In this document: positions 18,390 through 27,222 of the stretch, in pieces | Numbering within the stretch: the stretch's first letter is position 1 | Layout: the number at the start of each line of letters is the position of its first letter | NCBI RefSeq assembly: GCF_032598905.1 | Contig: NZ_CP122458.1 | Span: forward strand, 3,658,001 to 3,722,000 | Direction: 5' to 3' | DNA from: Streptomyces sp. 11x1 | GTDB taxonomy: Bacteria > Actinomycetota > Actinomycetes > Streptomycetales > Streptomycetaceae | DNA length: 64,000 bases | Notes under the pieces: model-generated | Database searches by the model: none | What the model was told of the DNA's origin: nothing | The model's input: the letters and a program-made list of their open reading frames with translations, nothing else | Position numbers and translations under genes: made by a program

Positions 18390-21179
18390 CTAGAACAGGC
18401 TCAGCAACGCCTCCGCCGGATCCGTCAGCCGGTGTTCCCCGCCCGGCAACGGCAGTTCGAACCACACCGTCTTGCCGCGAGGCGTCCGGCGCGAGCCCCA
18501 CGCGGCGGAGAGCAGCCCGACCAACTGCAACCCCCGTCCGCCCTCGTCCGTGTCCCGCGCACGACGCCGACGCGGCTGCACGAGCCCGGCGTCCCACACC
18601 TCGCACACCAGCGTCCGGTCCAGCAGCAGCCGCAGCCGTATCTCGCCCTCGCCGTACCGCAGCGCATTGGTGACCAGCTCGCTGACCAGCAGTTCCGCCG
18701 TGTCGACGAGCGGTTCCAGATCCCACGCGAGCAGCCGGCCGCGCGCGTACTCACGGGCGCGCCCCACGCTGCGCGGCTCACGCGGCAGGGTCCAGTCGCC
18801 GACGGAGTCCTCCGGCAGCCCCTGCACACGGGCCATCAGCAGCGCGATGTCGTCCTCGCCGTGGTGGGTGTCGAGGGTGTTGAGGACGTGGTCGCACACG
18901 TCCTCCAGGGACCGGGGCGTGTCCGCGCGGAGCGTGGTCGGCGGCTGACCGGGGTCGGTGAGCGCGCCGACGAACGCCTGGAGCCCCTCGTCGAGGGGGT
19001 GGTCGCGGGATTCGACCAGTCCATCCGTGTAGAGCGCCAACAGTGCCCCTTCGGGCAGTTCGACCTCCACCTCCTCGAACGGTTCGCCGCCGACACCGAG
19101 CGGCATGCCGGGCGGCACGTCGAGCATCAGCGCGCTCTCGCCCGGCTCGACCAGCACGGGCGGCAGATGGCCGGCGTTGGCGAAGGTGCAGCGACGGGTC
19201 ACCGAGTCGTAGACGGCGTAGACGCACGTCGCGAGGTAGACCTCGGAGAGGTCCTTGTCGTGGGGCCGGCTGGCGGCGGTGCGGGAGGCCGACTGGACGC
19301 CGCCGGGGGTGCCGAGGCCCCGGGCGATCTCGTCGAGCGCCGAGAGGACTTCGGCGGGCTCCAGGTCCAGCAGAGCCAACGTGCGTACGGCCGTACGAAG
19401 TTCACCCATGGCCACCGCTGCCCGCAGTCCGCGGCCCATCACGTCGCCGACGACGAGCGCCGTGCGGTGACCGGGGAGTTCGATGACGTCGAACCAGTCG
19501 CCGCCGACCTCGGTGGCCGCGTTGCCCGGCAGATAGCGGCAGGCGATGTCCAGCCCGGAGGCCTCGGGGTCGCCGGGCGGCAGCAGGGAGCGCTGCAGGA
19601 TGAGGGCGCGTTCGTGTTCGCGGCGGTAGAGGCGCGCGTTGTCGATGCAGACGGCGGCGCGCGCGGCCAGTTCGACGGCGAGGCCCCGGTCGCGATCCCC
19701 GAACGGCTCGCTGCCCTTGGTCCGCGAGAACTGCACGAGTCCGACGACGGTGTCGTGCGCGACCATCGGCACGGCGAGCGTCGACTGGATCAGGTTGCCC
19801 TCCTCGGGCACCTGTTGGGGGCGGGCGGTGCGCAGGGCGTCCGCGCAGGGCGAGTTGAACGGATAGTGGTGGACGGCACCGACCCTGACAGGGGCGGGTC
19901 CGCCGACGAAGGGCGCGTCGGAGACGGCGCTGGAGAAGGCGACCCGGCGCAACTCGGCGCTGCCGTCGGCGAGTCCGGGCGGAGTCTCGTCGCCCACCAG
20001 CAGGCCCTGGTAGAGGTCGACGGTGGCCAGGTCGCAGAAGCCGGGGACGACGACGTCGAGGAGTTCGCGGGCGGTGGTCTCCAGATCGAGGGAGTTGCCG
20101 ATGCGCGTCCCGGCCTCGTTGAGGAGGGCCAGATTCCGCCGGGCGGCGGCCGCTTCACGGGCGGCGGAGCGGCGGGCCGTGATGTCGGTGGCGAGCCAGG
20201 CGATGCCGATGGGGCGGCCGGTGCCGCTGTGCACGCGGAAGAGGTTGATGGACCAGTGGCGGCGCTCCTCGGAGCCGGGCACGAAGCCCGTGATGTGCAT
20301 GTCCGTGATCGAGTCGCCGGTCTCCATGACCCGCCGCAGGGTCGCCTCGACCCGCTCGGCCTCCGGGGACTGCAGATAGTCGTGGACGCCCCGGCCCCGG
20401 TGGTCGTCGACCTCGCCACCGTAGATGGAGGCGAAACGCCGGTTGGCGCGCCTGACCCGGAGATCGGTGTCTATCAGAAGGAACCCGAACGGAGATTGGC
20501 CGAATATGGCCTGCGAAGCGGCAAGGTCGGTCTCTATGCGGCGCAGGGTCCGGACGTCCACGACGATGCACACGGCGGCCCGTTCACCGCCTTCCGCGGT
20601 GGTGGGCATCACATAGACCTCGGCGAGCCCCTCCTCCCCGCCGGGGCCCGGCATCCGAAAGGGGACCACCCCGGTCCACTCCCGGCCGTCGAGGACCTCG
20701 GCCATCTTCCGCTGGCCCTCCGCACGCCGATCGGGGTCGACGAACACCTCGATGGGGTCCATCCCCACGGCCCGTTCCGCCGAGATACCGAACAACTGCT
20801 CGGCTCGCAGGCTCCACTGGTCGACGAGTCCGTCGGGACCGATCGAGAACGAGGCGACCTTGATGTAGTCGTACATGGACCCGGGCGGGCTGGTCTGCCA
20901 CATCGGGTCACCGACCGCGTGACCACCCATGAAGCCCGGAGCGTCGGTGGATCCGACCGTCCCGGCGGCGGAACCGACCACCCTCTGGGCGGATTCGGTC
21001 GCCCCGTCGGTCGATCCGGCCGCCCCGCCGGCGGACGCGGCCGCCGTACTGTCGCGTGCGGCACCGCTGTCGCGAGTGGCTCCGCCCAGGCCGGAATCGT
21101 CTGCGGCCTCGGGCCTCGCACGGTCCGACGGGTTCCCTGACCCCGTGGCCTTCGTGGCCTTCGCTGGTATCTCGCTCAC
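18390..21179 (-). CDS. PAS/GAF SpoIIE-type phosphatase fused to RsbW-like kinase
   Basis: 929 residues from GTG 21179, which has GGAGGGG upstream; the frame extends 128 codons further but without protein-like composition. Domains in order: Ala/Ser/Gly-rich tail (1-95), PAS (about 100-200, FSIGPDGLVDQWSLRAEQLFG), second PAS (about 218-330), GAF (about 346-505), PP2C/SpoIIE phosphatase (about 525-745, EVGGDWFDVIELPG and VVGDVMGRGL), and a C-terminal HATPase_c (800-929, SELVTNALRYG and EGGRGLQL). Such proteins control anti-sigma-factor antagonists in partner-switching stress pathways. A smaller RsbW-like gene lies just upstream on the same strand. Confidence 0.88.
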   Translation of the reverse strand: MSEIPAKATKATGSGNPSDRARPEAADDSGLGGATRDSGAARDSTAAASAGGAAGSTDGATESAQRVVGSAAGTVGSTDAPGFMGGHAVGDPMWQTSPPGSMYDYIKVASFSIGPDGLVDQWSLRAEQLFGISAERAVGMDPIEVFVDPDRRAEGQRKMAEVLDGREWTGVVPFRMPGPGGEEGLAEVYVMPTTAEGGERAAVCIVVDVRTLRRIETDLAASQAIFGQSPFGFLLIDTDLRVRRANRRFASIYGGEVDDHRGRGVHDYLQSPEAERVEATLRRVMETGDSITDMHITGFVPGSEERRHWSINLFRVHSGTGRPIGIAWLATDITARRSAAREAAAARRNLALLNEAGTRIGNSLDLETTARELLDVVVPGFCDLATVDLYQGLLVGDETPPGLADGSAELRRVAFSSAVSDAPFVGGPAPVRVGAVHHYPFNSPCADALRTARPQQVPEEGNLIQSTLAVPMVAHDTVVGLVQFSRTKGSEPFGDRDRGLAVELAARAAVCIDNARLYRREHERALILQRSLLPPGDPEASGLDIACRYLPGNAATEVGGDWFDVIELPGHRTALVVGDVMGRGLRAAVAMGELRTAVRTLALLDLEPAEVLSALDEIARGLGTPGGVQSASRTAASRPHDKDLSEVYLATCVYAVYDSVTRRCTFANAGHLPPVLVEPGESALMLDVPPGMPLGVGGEPFEEVEVELPEGALLALYTDGLVESRDHPLDEGLQAFVGALTDPGQPPTTLRADTPRSLEDVCDHVLNTLDTHHGEDDIALLMARVQGLPEDSVGDWTLPREPRSVGRAREYARGRLLAWDLEPLVDTAELLVSELVTNALRYGEGEIRLRLLLDRTLVCEVWDAGLVQPRRRRARDTDEGGRGLQLVGLLSAAWGSRRTPRGKTVWFELPLPGGEHRLTDPAEALLSLF

Positions 21180-21495
21180 GCGAACCGTCCCCTCCAGCTC
21201 ACCGCGTCCGGCTTCGGTCACCAGGGGCGGCTGCCCGCAGTATCCAGCACTACGGCGCCGCGCAACACGGTGTTCACGATCACAGCACGGTCCCGATCGT
21301 TTTTGGACCGGCTGCGACATACTCCCAAGTCTTCTAACCAGGCGTTGCCCCCTCGAATCAAAGACTCCAGCCAGCCCTACTGGCTTGAACCAGTCGGTCG
21401 CACACGCGCCCCCGGGAGCCGCCCCCTCCCCCGGCCGTACGCCGTGAACCCCCTCCGTGCACCCGCGCCGTCGCCCTGTACGTCGACGGGGTCGC
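21180..21495. promoter_or_regulatory. Upstream region of the PAS/GAF phosphatase gene
   Basis: This 316-base gap between two minus-strand genes holds a relatively AT-rich patch (about 21285-21350), a plausible promoter zone for the phosphatase gene. No clear -10/-35 pair or repeat was identified. Confidence 0.3.
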
Positions 21496-21894
21496 TCAGC
21501 CGGGAACCGCCAGCTCGAACCAGACGGTCTTGCCCGCCTCTCCCGGGCGGGTACCCCAGGCACGCGAGGAACAGGCCACCAACTGCAGCCCCCGGCCGCT
21601 CTCGTCGTCGATATCGGCCGCGCGTTCGCGTGGTGGATCGGGCAACGGGTCGGAGACCTCGACCAGAAGCGTCCCGGAGGGGTCGGTGGGACGCACGAGC
21701 CGCACTCCGATGGGTCCCGTCGCGTGCCGCAGCGCGTTGGTCACCAGTTCGCTCACCAACAGGGCGGTGATGTCCGCGAGCACTTCCAGTCCCCACTCGC
21801 GCAGCCGCGCCCGCACCACCGCACGGGCGTCCCGCACCGCCCCCGGCTGCGCGGGAAAGGTCCACTCGGCGCAGTCGTCTCCGCTGTCGATCAC
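21496..21894 (-). CDS. RsbW-like anti-sigma factor kinase (HATPase_c)
   Basis: 132-residue single-domain ATP-binding protein. N-box SELVTNALRHA and G1-type box ESGRGLQLV are present, and the C-terminus ends GKTVWFELAVPG, as in the many small Streptomyces RsbW-like proteins. GTG at 21894 is preferred to GTG at 21903 because GGGAAG then lies at eight bases' spacing; at 21903 the ribosome binding site would overlap the start. A GGGTAT-like hexamer (minus strand, 21954-21959) about 60 bases upstream resembles a sigma-B-type -10. The target sigma factor is unknown; the adjacent phosphatase may act in the same switch. Confidence 0.82.
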   Translation of the reverse strand: MIDSGDDCAEWTFPAQPGAVRDARAVVRARLREWGLEVLADITALLVSELVTNALRHATGPIGVRLVRPTDPSGTLLVEVSDPLPDPPRERAADIDDESGRGLQLVACSSRAWGTRPGEAGKTVWFELAVPG

Positions 21895-22048
21895 GCCGAT
21901 CACTTCCCAGTCCAGAAGCAGACCCTGTCCGGTTTCATGGGGTTAATGGGCACATACCCGATATCCAGCCCGAAGTACCGCGCACGAGGGCGCACTGTGG
22001 CACGAACGGCGTAGGGGCGACAACCCCCAACTGTCGCCCCAGCCCTAC

Positions 22049-22069
22049 AGGGGCGCGGGGAACTGCGCG
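22049..22069 (-). repeat. Single copy of the dispersed intergenic repeat core
   Basis: GGGGCGCGGGGAACTGCGCG, an exact copy of the core on the minus strand, in the gap between the Nudix gene and the RsbW-like gene. It is followed by a GGGGCAGAGCCCCGAG hairpin-like sequence, also common in Streptomyces gaps. Confidence 0.7.
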
Positions 22070-22133
22070 AAGGGGGTCCGGGGCAGAGCCCCGAGTCTTT
22101 GACGCCGCCGAAGCCGGGGCGGATGGGGCGGGA

Positions 22134-22541
22134 TCAGGCTCCCCCGTCCCCCCAAGCCAGCCGAGCCGCCTCCATCACCGCCGGGACATCCTGGTCCAGC
22201 CAGTCGACGTCCCACACCTCGTCCGCGGTCAGCCAACGCAGCTCGTCATGGTCCTCCAGCGCTCGTGGCTCACCCGACAGCAGATGCGCGATCCACACCC
22301 GCAGCACATAGCCCGGCCGTACCACCCACTCACCGGGCACCCGCTCCGCGGACTTCGCCTCGACACCCAACTCCTCGCGCAGCTCACGCACGAGCGCCTG
22401 CTCGGGAGACTCGTCGGGCTCCACCTTGCCGCCCGGCAGCTCCCACCGTCCGGCCAGCTCAGGCGGTGCGCTGCGGCGCGCGGCGAGCAGTCGGCCGCCG
22501 CTCAGCAGAGCGGCGCCCACCACCACGATCGGTTCGGTCAT
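22134..22541 (-). CDS. Nudix (MutT-like) hydrolase
   Basis: 135 residues. The Nudix box is complete at residues 37-60 (GGKVEPDESPEQALVRELRE plus ELGV), matching GX5EX7REUXEEXGU. The N-terminus (IVVVGAALLSGGRLLAARRSAPPELAGRWELPGG) is characteristic of MutT/8-oxo-dGTP diphosphatases, which remove oxidised nucleotides; other nucleoside diphosphate substrates are possible. It ends GDGGA at 22134. It is followed upstream on the same strand by a SPOR-like small gene 45 bases away. Confidence 0.87.
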   Translation of the reverse strand: MTEPIVVVGAALLSGGRLLAARRSAPPELAGRWELPGGKVEPDESPEQALVRELREELGVEAKSAERVPGEWVVRPGYVLRVWIAHLLSGEPRALEDHDELRWLTADEVWDVDWLDQDVPAVMEAARLAWGDGGA

Positions 22542-22586
22542 GCGCGGGAGCCTACGGGAGCGGACACGGACGCCGGGCAGGGTGCG

Positions 22587-22787
22587 TCACTTGCTCCCAT
22601 TCATCCCGCTCTGGCTGTTCTGCCCGATGCGCTCGACCCAGTAGAGCTGCTTGTGACCGCGGTCGTCGAGACTGTCCGCGATCTTCTGCGCTTCGGCGCG
22701 CGTCGCGTACCTGCCCACCCGGTAGCGATTGCCGTTGTCGTCCTGCCGTATGACGAGCCAGGGAAGAGTGATCGTGCCGTCGTTCAT
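22587..22787 (-). CDS. Small SPOR-like protein
   Basis: 66 residues: TITLPWLVIRQDDNGNRYRVGRYATRAEAQKIADSLDDR followed by KQLYWVERI. The strand-strand-helix-strand pattern with RVGRYATRAEAQKIADSL resembles SPOR repeats that bind denuded peptidoglycan, but there is no signal peptide or membrane anchor, so a cytoplasmic role is more likely. Small proteins of this type are commonly found near mutT in Streptomyces. The start ATG at 22787 has a G-rich ribosome-binding region. Confidence 0.72.
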   Translation of the reverse strand: MNDGTITLPWLVIRQDDNGNRYRVGRYATRAEAQKIADSLDDRGHKQLYWVERIGQNSQSGMNGSK

Positions 22788-23233
22788 CGACCCCCACCGC
22801 TCCTTCCCGCCCCGGCCCCTCCAGGCCCCGCCCCCGGATGTCGCCGCGCCCCGCCACCTAAGGAAACCGCAATCCGCATATGCCCGAGCGTACGCCTAAC
22901 CTTCACACAGCGAATCCGACTTCTCACAAAGAGGTACGCAACCAGCCAGGACGAGGCGGGCGCACCCCGTCGAACGCGCCGCCGATCACCACCCGCGCGC
23001 CCCCCAACGCTCCGACGAGCAGCGGTCCCGCGCCCTTCGCGCGAAACGGGCACCTACCGGGCGCCATGACGACCCGCCGCCAAGAACGACCGAATTCGAA
23101 CTACGTTCGGACGATTCCCCCAAGGCTGGGGCGGTTTCAACTTCCCTCCGGCAAGGGCCACTTGCCCCATGCCCGCGCCACCGTCCGTTACACACGGATT
23201 CCGCCGGATTCCCGAACGGGCCGCCTTCCGGCC
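22788..23233. other. 446-base gap without a supported gene
   Basis: Open frames here are shadows with poor codon bias. A GGTTAGGC-type sequence on the minus strand near 22885-22905 partly resembles an iron-regulator box but lacks the second half. Otherwise only AT-richer patches (22900-22945, 23090-23110) stand out; the one at 22900 may hold the promoter of the SPOR-like gene. Confidence 0.35.
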
Positions 23234-23986
23234 TCACTTCACCGGCAGGTGGTACGCCACCTGGTACCGGTCCGCCGGCACCACCACGTCCGCCGTCTCC
23301 ACCGGGCGTCCGGAGGCGAAGTAGGTACGGTGGACGACCAGGACGACATGCCCGGGGACACCGCCGAGGGCGAGCAGTTCGTCGGCCAGGCCGGGGCGGG
23401 CACCGACCTCCTCGGTGACGTTGTCCACGACCACGTCGATGGCGGCCATGCGCTCGACGACGCCCATACCGCCGAGGGGCCCCTCCTCCGGAAGCATCAC
23501 GGGGGTGCGGCCGGTGAGGGCGAGGGGCTCCCAGGAGGTGGAGAGCATCATCGTCTCGCCCGCGTCCCGGAAGGTGTACCTGGTGCACATCACGCGGTCG
23601 CCGGGCTGGATCGCGAGCCGCTCGGCGACCGTGGGTCCTGCCTCGACCTGCTCGCTGCGCGACTCCCAGGTGCCGCGCGCCCCGTCGTCGGCCTGCTCCT
23701 GCCGGAAGGGGGTGGCGCCCCCGGCAGGCCGGAACCCGGAGCGGGCGACCCGGCGCGGCACCGGCCGCTCTCGCACATACGTGCCCGACCCTGAGCGACC
23801 TTCCACCAGCCCCTCGGCCATGAGGACCTTGCGGGCCTCCAGCGCGACCGTGTCCGAGACGCCGTACTCCTCGCGGATACGGGCCTGGGAGGGGAGGCGG
23901 GTGTGGGGCGGCAGCGATCCGTTCACGATCTTCCTGCGGAGATCACCCGCGACACGCAAGTACGCCGGCTGCTCACCGAAAGTCAC
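23234..23986 (-). CDS. GntR-family transcriptional regulator (HutC/UTRA type)
   Basis: 250 residues from GTG 23986 with GGGAG at good spacing. Winged-helix DNA-binding domain at residues about 8-75 (LPSQARIREEYGVSDTVALEARKVL, ending RSGSGTYV), then a UTRA ligand-binding domain (residues about 95-245; RVMCTRYTFRDAGETMMLSTSWEPLAL, ADVVVPADRYQVAYHLPV). Regulators of this group repress uptake or catabolic genes and release DNA on binding a small metabolite. No obvious target operon is adjacent, so the ligand is unknown. Confidence 0.88.
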   Translation of the reverse strand: MTFGEQPAYLRVAGDLRRKIVNGSLPPHTRLPSQARIREEYGVSDTVALEARKVLMAEGLVEGRSGSGTYVRERPVPRRVARSGFRPAGGATPFRQEQADDGARGTWESRSEQVEAGPTVAERLAIQPGDRVMCTRYTFRDAGETMMLSTSWEPLALTGRTPVMLPEEGPLGGMGVVERMAAIDVVVDNVTEEVGARPGLADELLALGGVPGHVVLVVHRTYFASGRPVETADVVVPADRYQVAYHLPVK

Positions 23987-24133
23987 TAGCCGCTCCCATC
24001 TGGATGTACAGACAGCAACAGCCTGGCAACCGTGGGTTCAGCCATGCAAGCAAAGGCCAGAGAATCACTCGATGTGATGACATGCACCCGGGGAGGGCTT
24101 TACGCAGGCACTTTCTCCCCACTATGGATGCGA

Positions 24134-25351
24134 TCACACCTCCGCGCCGGGCCCGTCCTCGCCGTCGCCCCCGCCGGTGCCCTCGTCGTCGTACGTCGGC
24201 GGTTCGATGGCCAGCCCCAGAGCCTCGCGCGCGGTGATGGCCTTGGATCCGTCGGTCAGCCGGTGCGCCGCGTCCCAGTGGTCGGTGAAATCGTCGGCGT
24301 CGTCCGCCTCGTGCGCCGCCTCCCACTCCTCGCGCGCCTCGTCCAGGGCCTCGGCGTAGTCGGTGACGTCCCGCTCGGCGGTGGGTTCCCAGTCGTGCAC
24401 GCGCAAGGCGGCCGCCTGCCGCTCCAAGGCGTCGACCACCTGCGCCGCCCACTCCTTGTGCCCGGCCAGGTCGTCCTCGACGTACTCCGTCCCAGGCATT
24501 TCGTCGAAGGCGCCGTTCAGGATCGCGTCGGCCTCCAGGAAGGCGAGTTGGTCGTCGTCGAGGGTCGTCCGGTCCTGCCGCAGCGAGCCCGTCAGGTGGG
24601 CCTTCGGGTCGACGTTGCCGAACATGCAGGTGATCTCGCGGTCGCCGTACCGCCAGCTCTCCCGCGTGGGCGTGAAGTAGTAGACGTCGACGTCGGCCGG
24701 GAGCGCCCAGGTGTCCATCGCGTACGCCTCCGAGTACGGGTGGCACCGGTCGTCGGCGACCTCGGTGACGGCGTCGTCGCCCGGGAAGTCACCGCCGCCG
24801 TCCGGCATCGCGAAGGAAGCGAACACCTCGGCGTCGTGCGCACCGTCGCACGGCACGATGTCGACGTCGTACGCGTACCCCTCCAGGGAGCCGCTGCGCG
24901 AGTCGAAGCACTCGCCCTTCGCCACGGAGAATGTGCCACCCGCGCCGCTCGCCGCGGAACGGAAGCCCTCATACGCGTCGCGCGCGCCGCCCGTGGTGAA
25001 GGCGAGGGTCATCAGCAGCGCGCCCACCGTCGACAGAACGATTCCGGCCACCGCCATGCCCTTGCCGCGTTCCCCCCTCTTCCTGATCTGCGCCAGCGCG
25101 ACGACGCCCAGGACCACCCCGATCCCCGGCAGGAAGCAGAGCACCCCGAGCACGAGCGCGGCGATCGCGAGCCCGTTGACGGGTGGGGTGGGCGCCCACG
25201 CCGGATACGGCTGCCCCCAGGCCCGACCCCAGGGCTCGGCGGCCGCCCCATGCGGATACGGCTGCCCGGCCCCCGGCTGTGGCTGCCCCGGCGGCGGGAA
25301 CGGGCCACCTCCGTGAGGCGGCTGGGGCCCGAAGGGCGGGGGTGTGGCCAC
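24134..25351 (-). CDS. DUF4190-type membrane protein with extracellular domain
   Basis: 405 residues from GTG 25351, chosen because AAGGAG precedes it; the frame is open to 25546 through a Ala/Ser/Pro/Tyr tandem repeat that is probably not translated. A Pro/Gly/Gln-rich tail of about 70 residues precedes two helices (NGLAIAALVLGVLCFLPGIGVVLGVVALAQI and KGMAVAGIVLSTVGALLMTLAF), the DUF4190 hairpin. The extracellular part has paired Cys (GECFDS, VPCDGAHDAEVFASF, RCHPYSEAY, TCMFG) of the septum-formation/DUF4352-like type. The end is acidic. The gene is divergent from the threonine-synthase-like gene. Function unknown; envelope-associated. Confidence 0.78.
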   Translation of the reverse strand: MATPPPFGPQPPHGGGPFPPPGQPQPGAGQPYPHGAAAEPWGRAWGQPYPAWAPTPPVNGLAIAALVLGVLCFLPGIGVVLGVVALAQIRKRGERGKGMAVAGIVLSTVGALLMTLAFTTGGARDAYEGFRSAASGAGGTFSVAKGECFDSRSGSLEGYAYDVDIVPCDGAHDAEVFASFAMPDGGGDFPGDDAVTEVADDRCHPYSEAYAMDTWALPADVDVYYFTPTRESWRYGDREITCMFGNVDPKAHLTGSLRQDRTTLDDDQLAFLEADAILNGAFDEMPGTEYVEDDLAGHKEWAAQVVDALERQAAALRVHDWEPTAERDVTDYAEALDEAREEWEAAHEADDADDFTDHWDAAHRLTDGSKAITAREALGLAIEPPTYDDEGTGGGDGEDGPGAEV

Positions 25352-25463
25352 GGGTGCGGGTACTCCTTGCGGCGAGCAGAGGGGAACTGACGTACGACTG
25401 GGCGCATGGTAAGCGGGCGCCGGGCGCGCTGAACACGCCGGGGCGGCCCCGGTCGCCGCCGAG

Positions 25464-25517
25464 TACGCGGGGCTCGCGGCGTACGCGGGGCTCGCGGCGT
25501 ACGCGGGGCTCGCGGCC
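25464..25517. repeat. Three 18-bp tandem repeats
   Basis: TACGCGGGGCTCGCGGCG starts at 25464, 25482 and 25500, period exactly 18. On the minus strand it would read as repeated ASPAYA, upstream of the preferred start of the DUF4190 gene. It lies in the 247-base divergent promoter region with the PLP enzyme gene. Confidence 0.75.
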
Positions 25518-25598
25518 GCCATCCCCTCCCCCTCCGCCGCGACCACAGCCGTCTCTGCCGCACCTGCCGACCCGCCTCCCCCGAACTAACCTGCGTGC

Positions 25599-26705
25599 AT
25601 GACCCCTCTGCCGGATCGCTTCTGCCCGACGGACGGAACGCGCGTCCCCGCCGCCTCCCTCGCCTGGTGCTGCCCGGCCTGCCGAGGCCCCCTGGACCTG
25701 GACTTCGCGCCCACGCCGGCATCGCTCAAGTCCCTCTCCGGCCGGGTGAACTCGCTCTGGCGCTACGCGGAATGCCTCCCCCTGGCGTCGCCCACGGTCT
25801 CGCTGGGCGAGGGCCGGACCCCGCTCGTAGAACTGCGGGAGGGCATCCGGGCCAAGCTCGACTTCCTGATGCCGACGCTGTCCTTCAAGGACCGGGGCGC
25901 GGTGCTCCTCGCCGAGCTGGCCCTTCGGCTGGGGCCCCGGCAGGTGATCGCCGACAGCAGCGGCAACGCCGGCACGGCGGTCGCCGCGTACTGCGCACGG
26001 GCCGCGCTGCCCTGCACGGTGTACGTCCCGGCCGGCACGTCGGACAAGAAGCTGGAGCAGATCGGAGCGCACGGCGCGCAGCTCCACCTCGTCGACGGCG
26101 ATCGCGAGGCCACGGCCCGGGTCGCCCGCGCGGCGGCGGACGAGGACGGCGTCTTCTATGCCTCGCACGTCTACAACCCGTACTTCCTGCACGGCACCAA
26201 GACGTACGTCCACGAACTGTGGGAGGACCTCGGCGGGCGCCTTCCCGAGGTGATCGTCGTGCCGGTGGGCAACGGCACACTGCTGCTGGGCGCGTCCCTG
26301 GCCGTCGCCGAACTGCACGCGGCGGGCCTCATCGACCGCCGGCCCGCCCTCTACGCCGTCCAGTCCGCCGCCGTGGCGCCGCTCGCCCACGCCTGGACCG
26401 AGGGCGCGGACGACCTCGTCGGGACCACCCCCGTGGCACCCACCTTCGCCGAGGGCATCGCCATCCCGCGCCCGCCCCGGGCCCGTCAGGTCCTCCGCGC
26501 CGTACGCGACTCGGGCGGCGCCTTCCTCACCGTGACGGAGGACCAGATCCGCCACGCCCAACGCGACCTGGCCTCCCGCGGCCTGTACGTCGAGTCCACG
26601 GGCGTGGCCTGCTGGGCGGCGGTACGGGAGGGAGCGCTCGGGTCGCGCACGGCGGTGGTGCCGCTGTGCGGCGCGGGCGTGAAGACGGGGCTGGCGGGGA
26701 GCTGA
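25599..26705 (+). CDS. Threonine synthase-like PLP-dependent enzyme
   Basis: 368 residues. The N-terminus has a short Cys-rich ribbon (RFCPTDG and WCCPACRGPL), as in many actinobacterial threonine synthase-like proteins. The PLP lysine is Lys97 in TLSFKDRGA and the phosphate loop is SSGNAGTA. The middle matches fold type II beta-elimination/replacement enzymes (VYVPAGTSDKKLEQIGAHGA; PVGNGTLLLG). The end is VVPLCGAGVKTG. It may be a second threonine synthase or a diaminopropionate/cysteate-type paralogue; it has no hom-thrB neighbours, so the substrate is uncertain. Confidence 0.85.
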   Translation: MTPLPDRFCPTDGTRVPAASLAWCCPACRGPLDLDFAPTPASLKSLSGRVNSLWRYAECLPLASPTVSLGEGRTPLVELREGIRAKLDFLMPTLSFKDRGAVLLAELALRLGPRQVIADSSGNAGTAVAAYCARAALPCTVYVPAGTSDKKLEQIGAHGAQLHLVDGDREATARVARAAADEDGVFYASHVYNPYFLHGTKTYVHELWEDLGGRLPEVIVVPVGNGTLLLGASLAVAELHAAGLIDRRPALYAVQSAAVAPLAHAWTEGADDLVGTTPVAPTFAEGIAIPRPPRARQVLRAVRDSGGAFLTVTEDQIRHAQRDLASRGLYVESTGVACWAAVREGALGSRTAVVPLCGAGVKTGLAGS

Positions 26706-26747
26706 CCGACGAGGACGAGGGCCCTCGGGGGCACGGGCGGGCCGGGC

Positions 26748-26921
26748 TCAGTACGCCGCGTACAGCATCAGCGCGAGGAAACCCGCCCCGACCGCCGTCA
26801 CCAGCATGCTGCTGCGTTTGTGCCCGACCCACAACAGGAGCGCTCCGGCGGCGACCGCCAGCACCCGGAACTCTCCGTTGAACACGACAAGCACGCCGAG
26901 TATCGCCAACGCCACCCACAT
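26748..26921 (-). CDS. Small two-helix membrane protein
   Basis: 57 residues from ATG 26921, preceded by GGGAGGGGG. Two hydrophobic helices (VALAILGVLVVFNG and MLVTAVGAGFLALMLYA) are separated by a short basic stretch (VGHKRSS), with a third partial one between them. It is convergent with the threonine-synthase-like gene. Family not recognised; short conserved membrane proteins of this sort are common in Streptomyces. Confidence 0.68.
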   Translation of the reverse strand: MWVALAILGVLVVFNGEFRVLAVAAGALLLWVGHKRSSMLVTAVGAGFLALMLYAAY

Positions 26922-27222
26922 GTGGTCCCCCTCCCGGCCCGACACACCTACCTGCCGAAAACCCTGCCCACCCCAAGAGATCGACACCCCGGAACCCCAC
27001 CTTCCTGCAGGCCCCGCACGGGAGTGTCCTTCTCCGGCCAGAACTGCTACAACCGATCACCGTCGACAAAGGGCACGAATTTCCTGGCACCGGGCGTCGG
27101 ACTGCGTATCAGAGCTGCTTTTGGGCATTAGGCTCTCTCAAGTCGCCCGGTGCTCCGGCGTGGCACCGGACAACAGGCACGCCCGCCGAAGTCGGCGCGT
27201 GCGGGGTAGAAAGGCACTGCAG
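26922..27222. promoter_or_regulatory. Upstream region of the FxS locus
   Basis: A 300-base divergent region between the small membrane gene and fxsA, with AT-richer patches at 27030-27060 and 27110-27135 where the fxs promoter probably lies. Two hairpins follow: CCGGTGC/GCACCGG (27147-27169) and GCACGC..GCCGA/TCGGC.GCGTGC (27177-27202). The second ends six bases before the AGAAAGG ribosome binding site of fxsA. They could modulate translation or mark a transcription factor site. Confidence 0.45.

Noticed and set aside
18432..21140. A 902-codon plus-strand frame opposite the PAS/GAF phosphatase
   Set aside because: It is the high-GC mirror of a well-supported gene; composition is His/Arg/Val/Asp-rich with no domains, as expected for an antisense frame.
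22880..22910. Partial iron-regulator box (GGTTAGGC on the minus strand)
   Set aside because: Only one half resembles the IdeR/DmdR consensus and no iron gene is adjacent.
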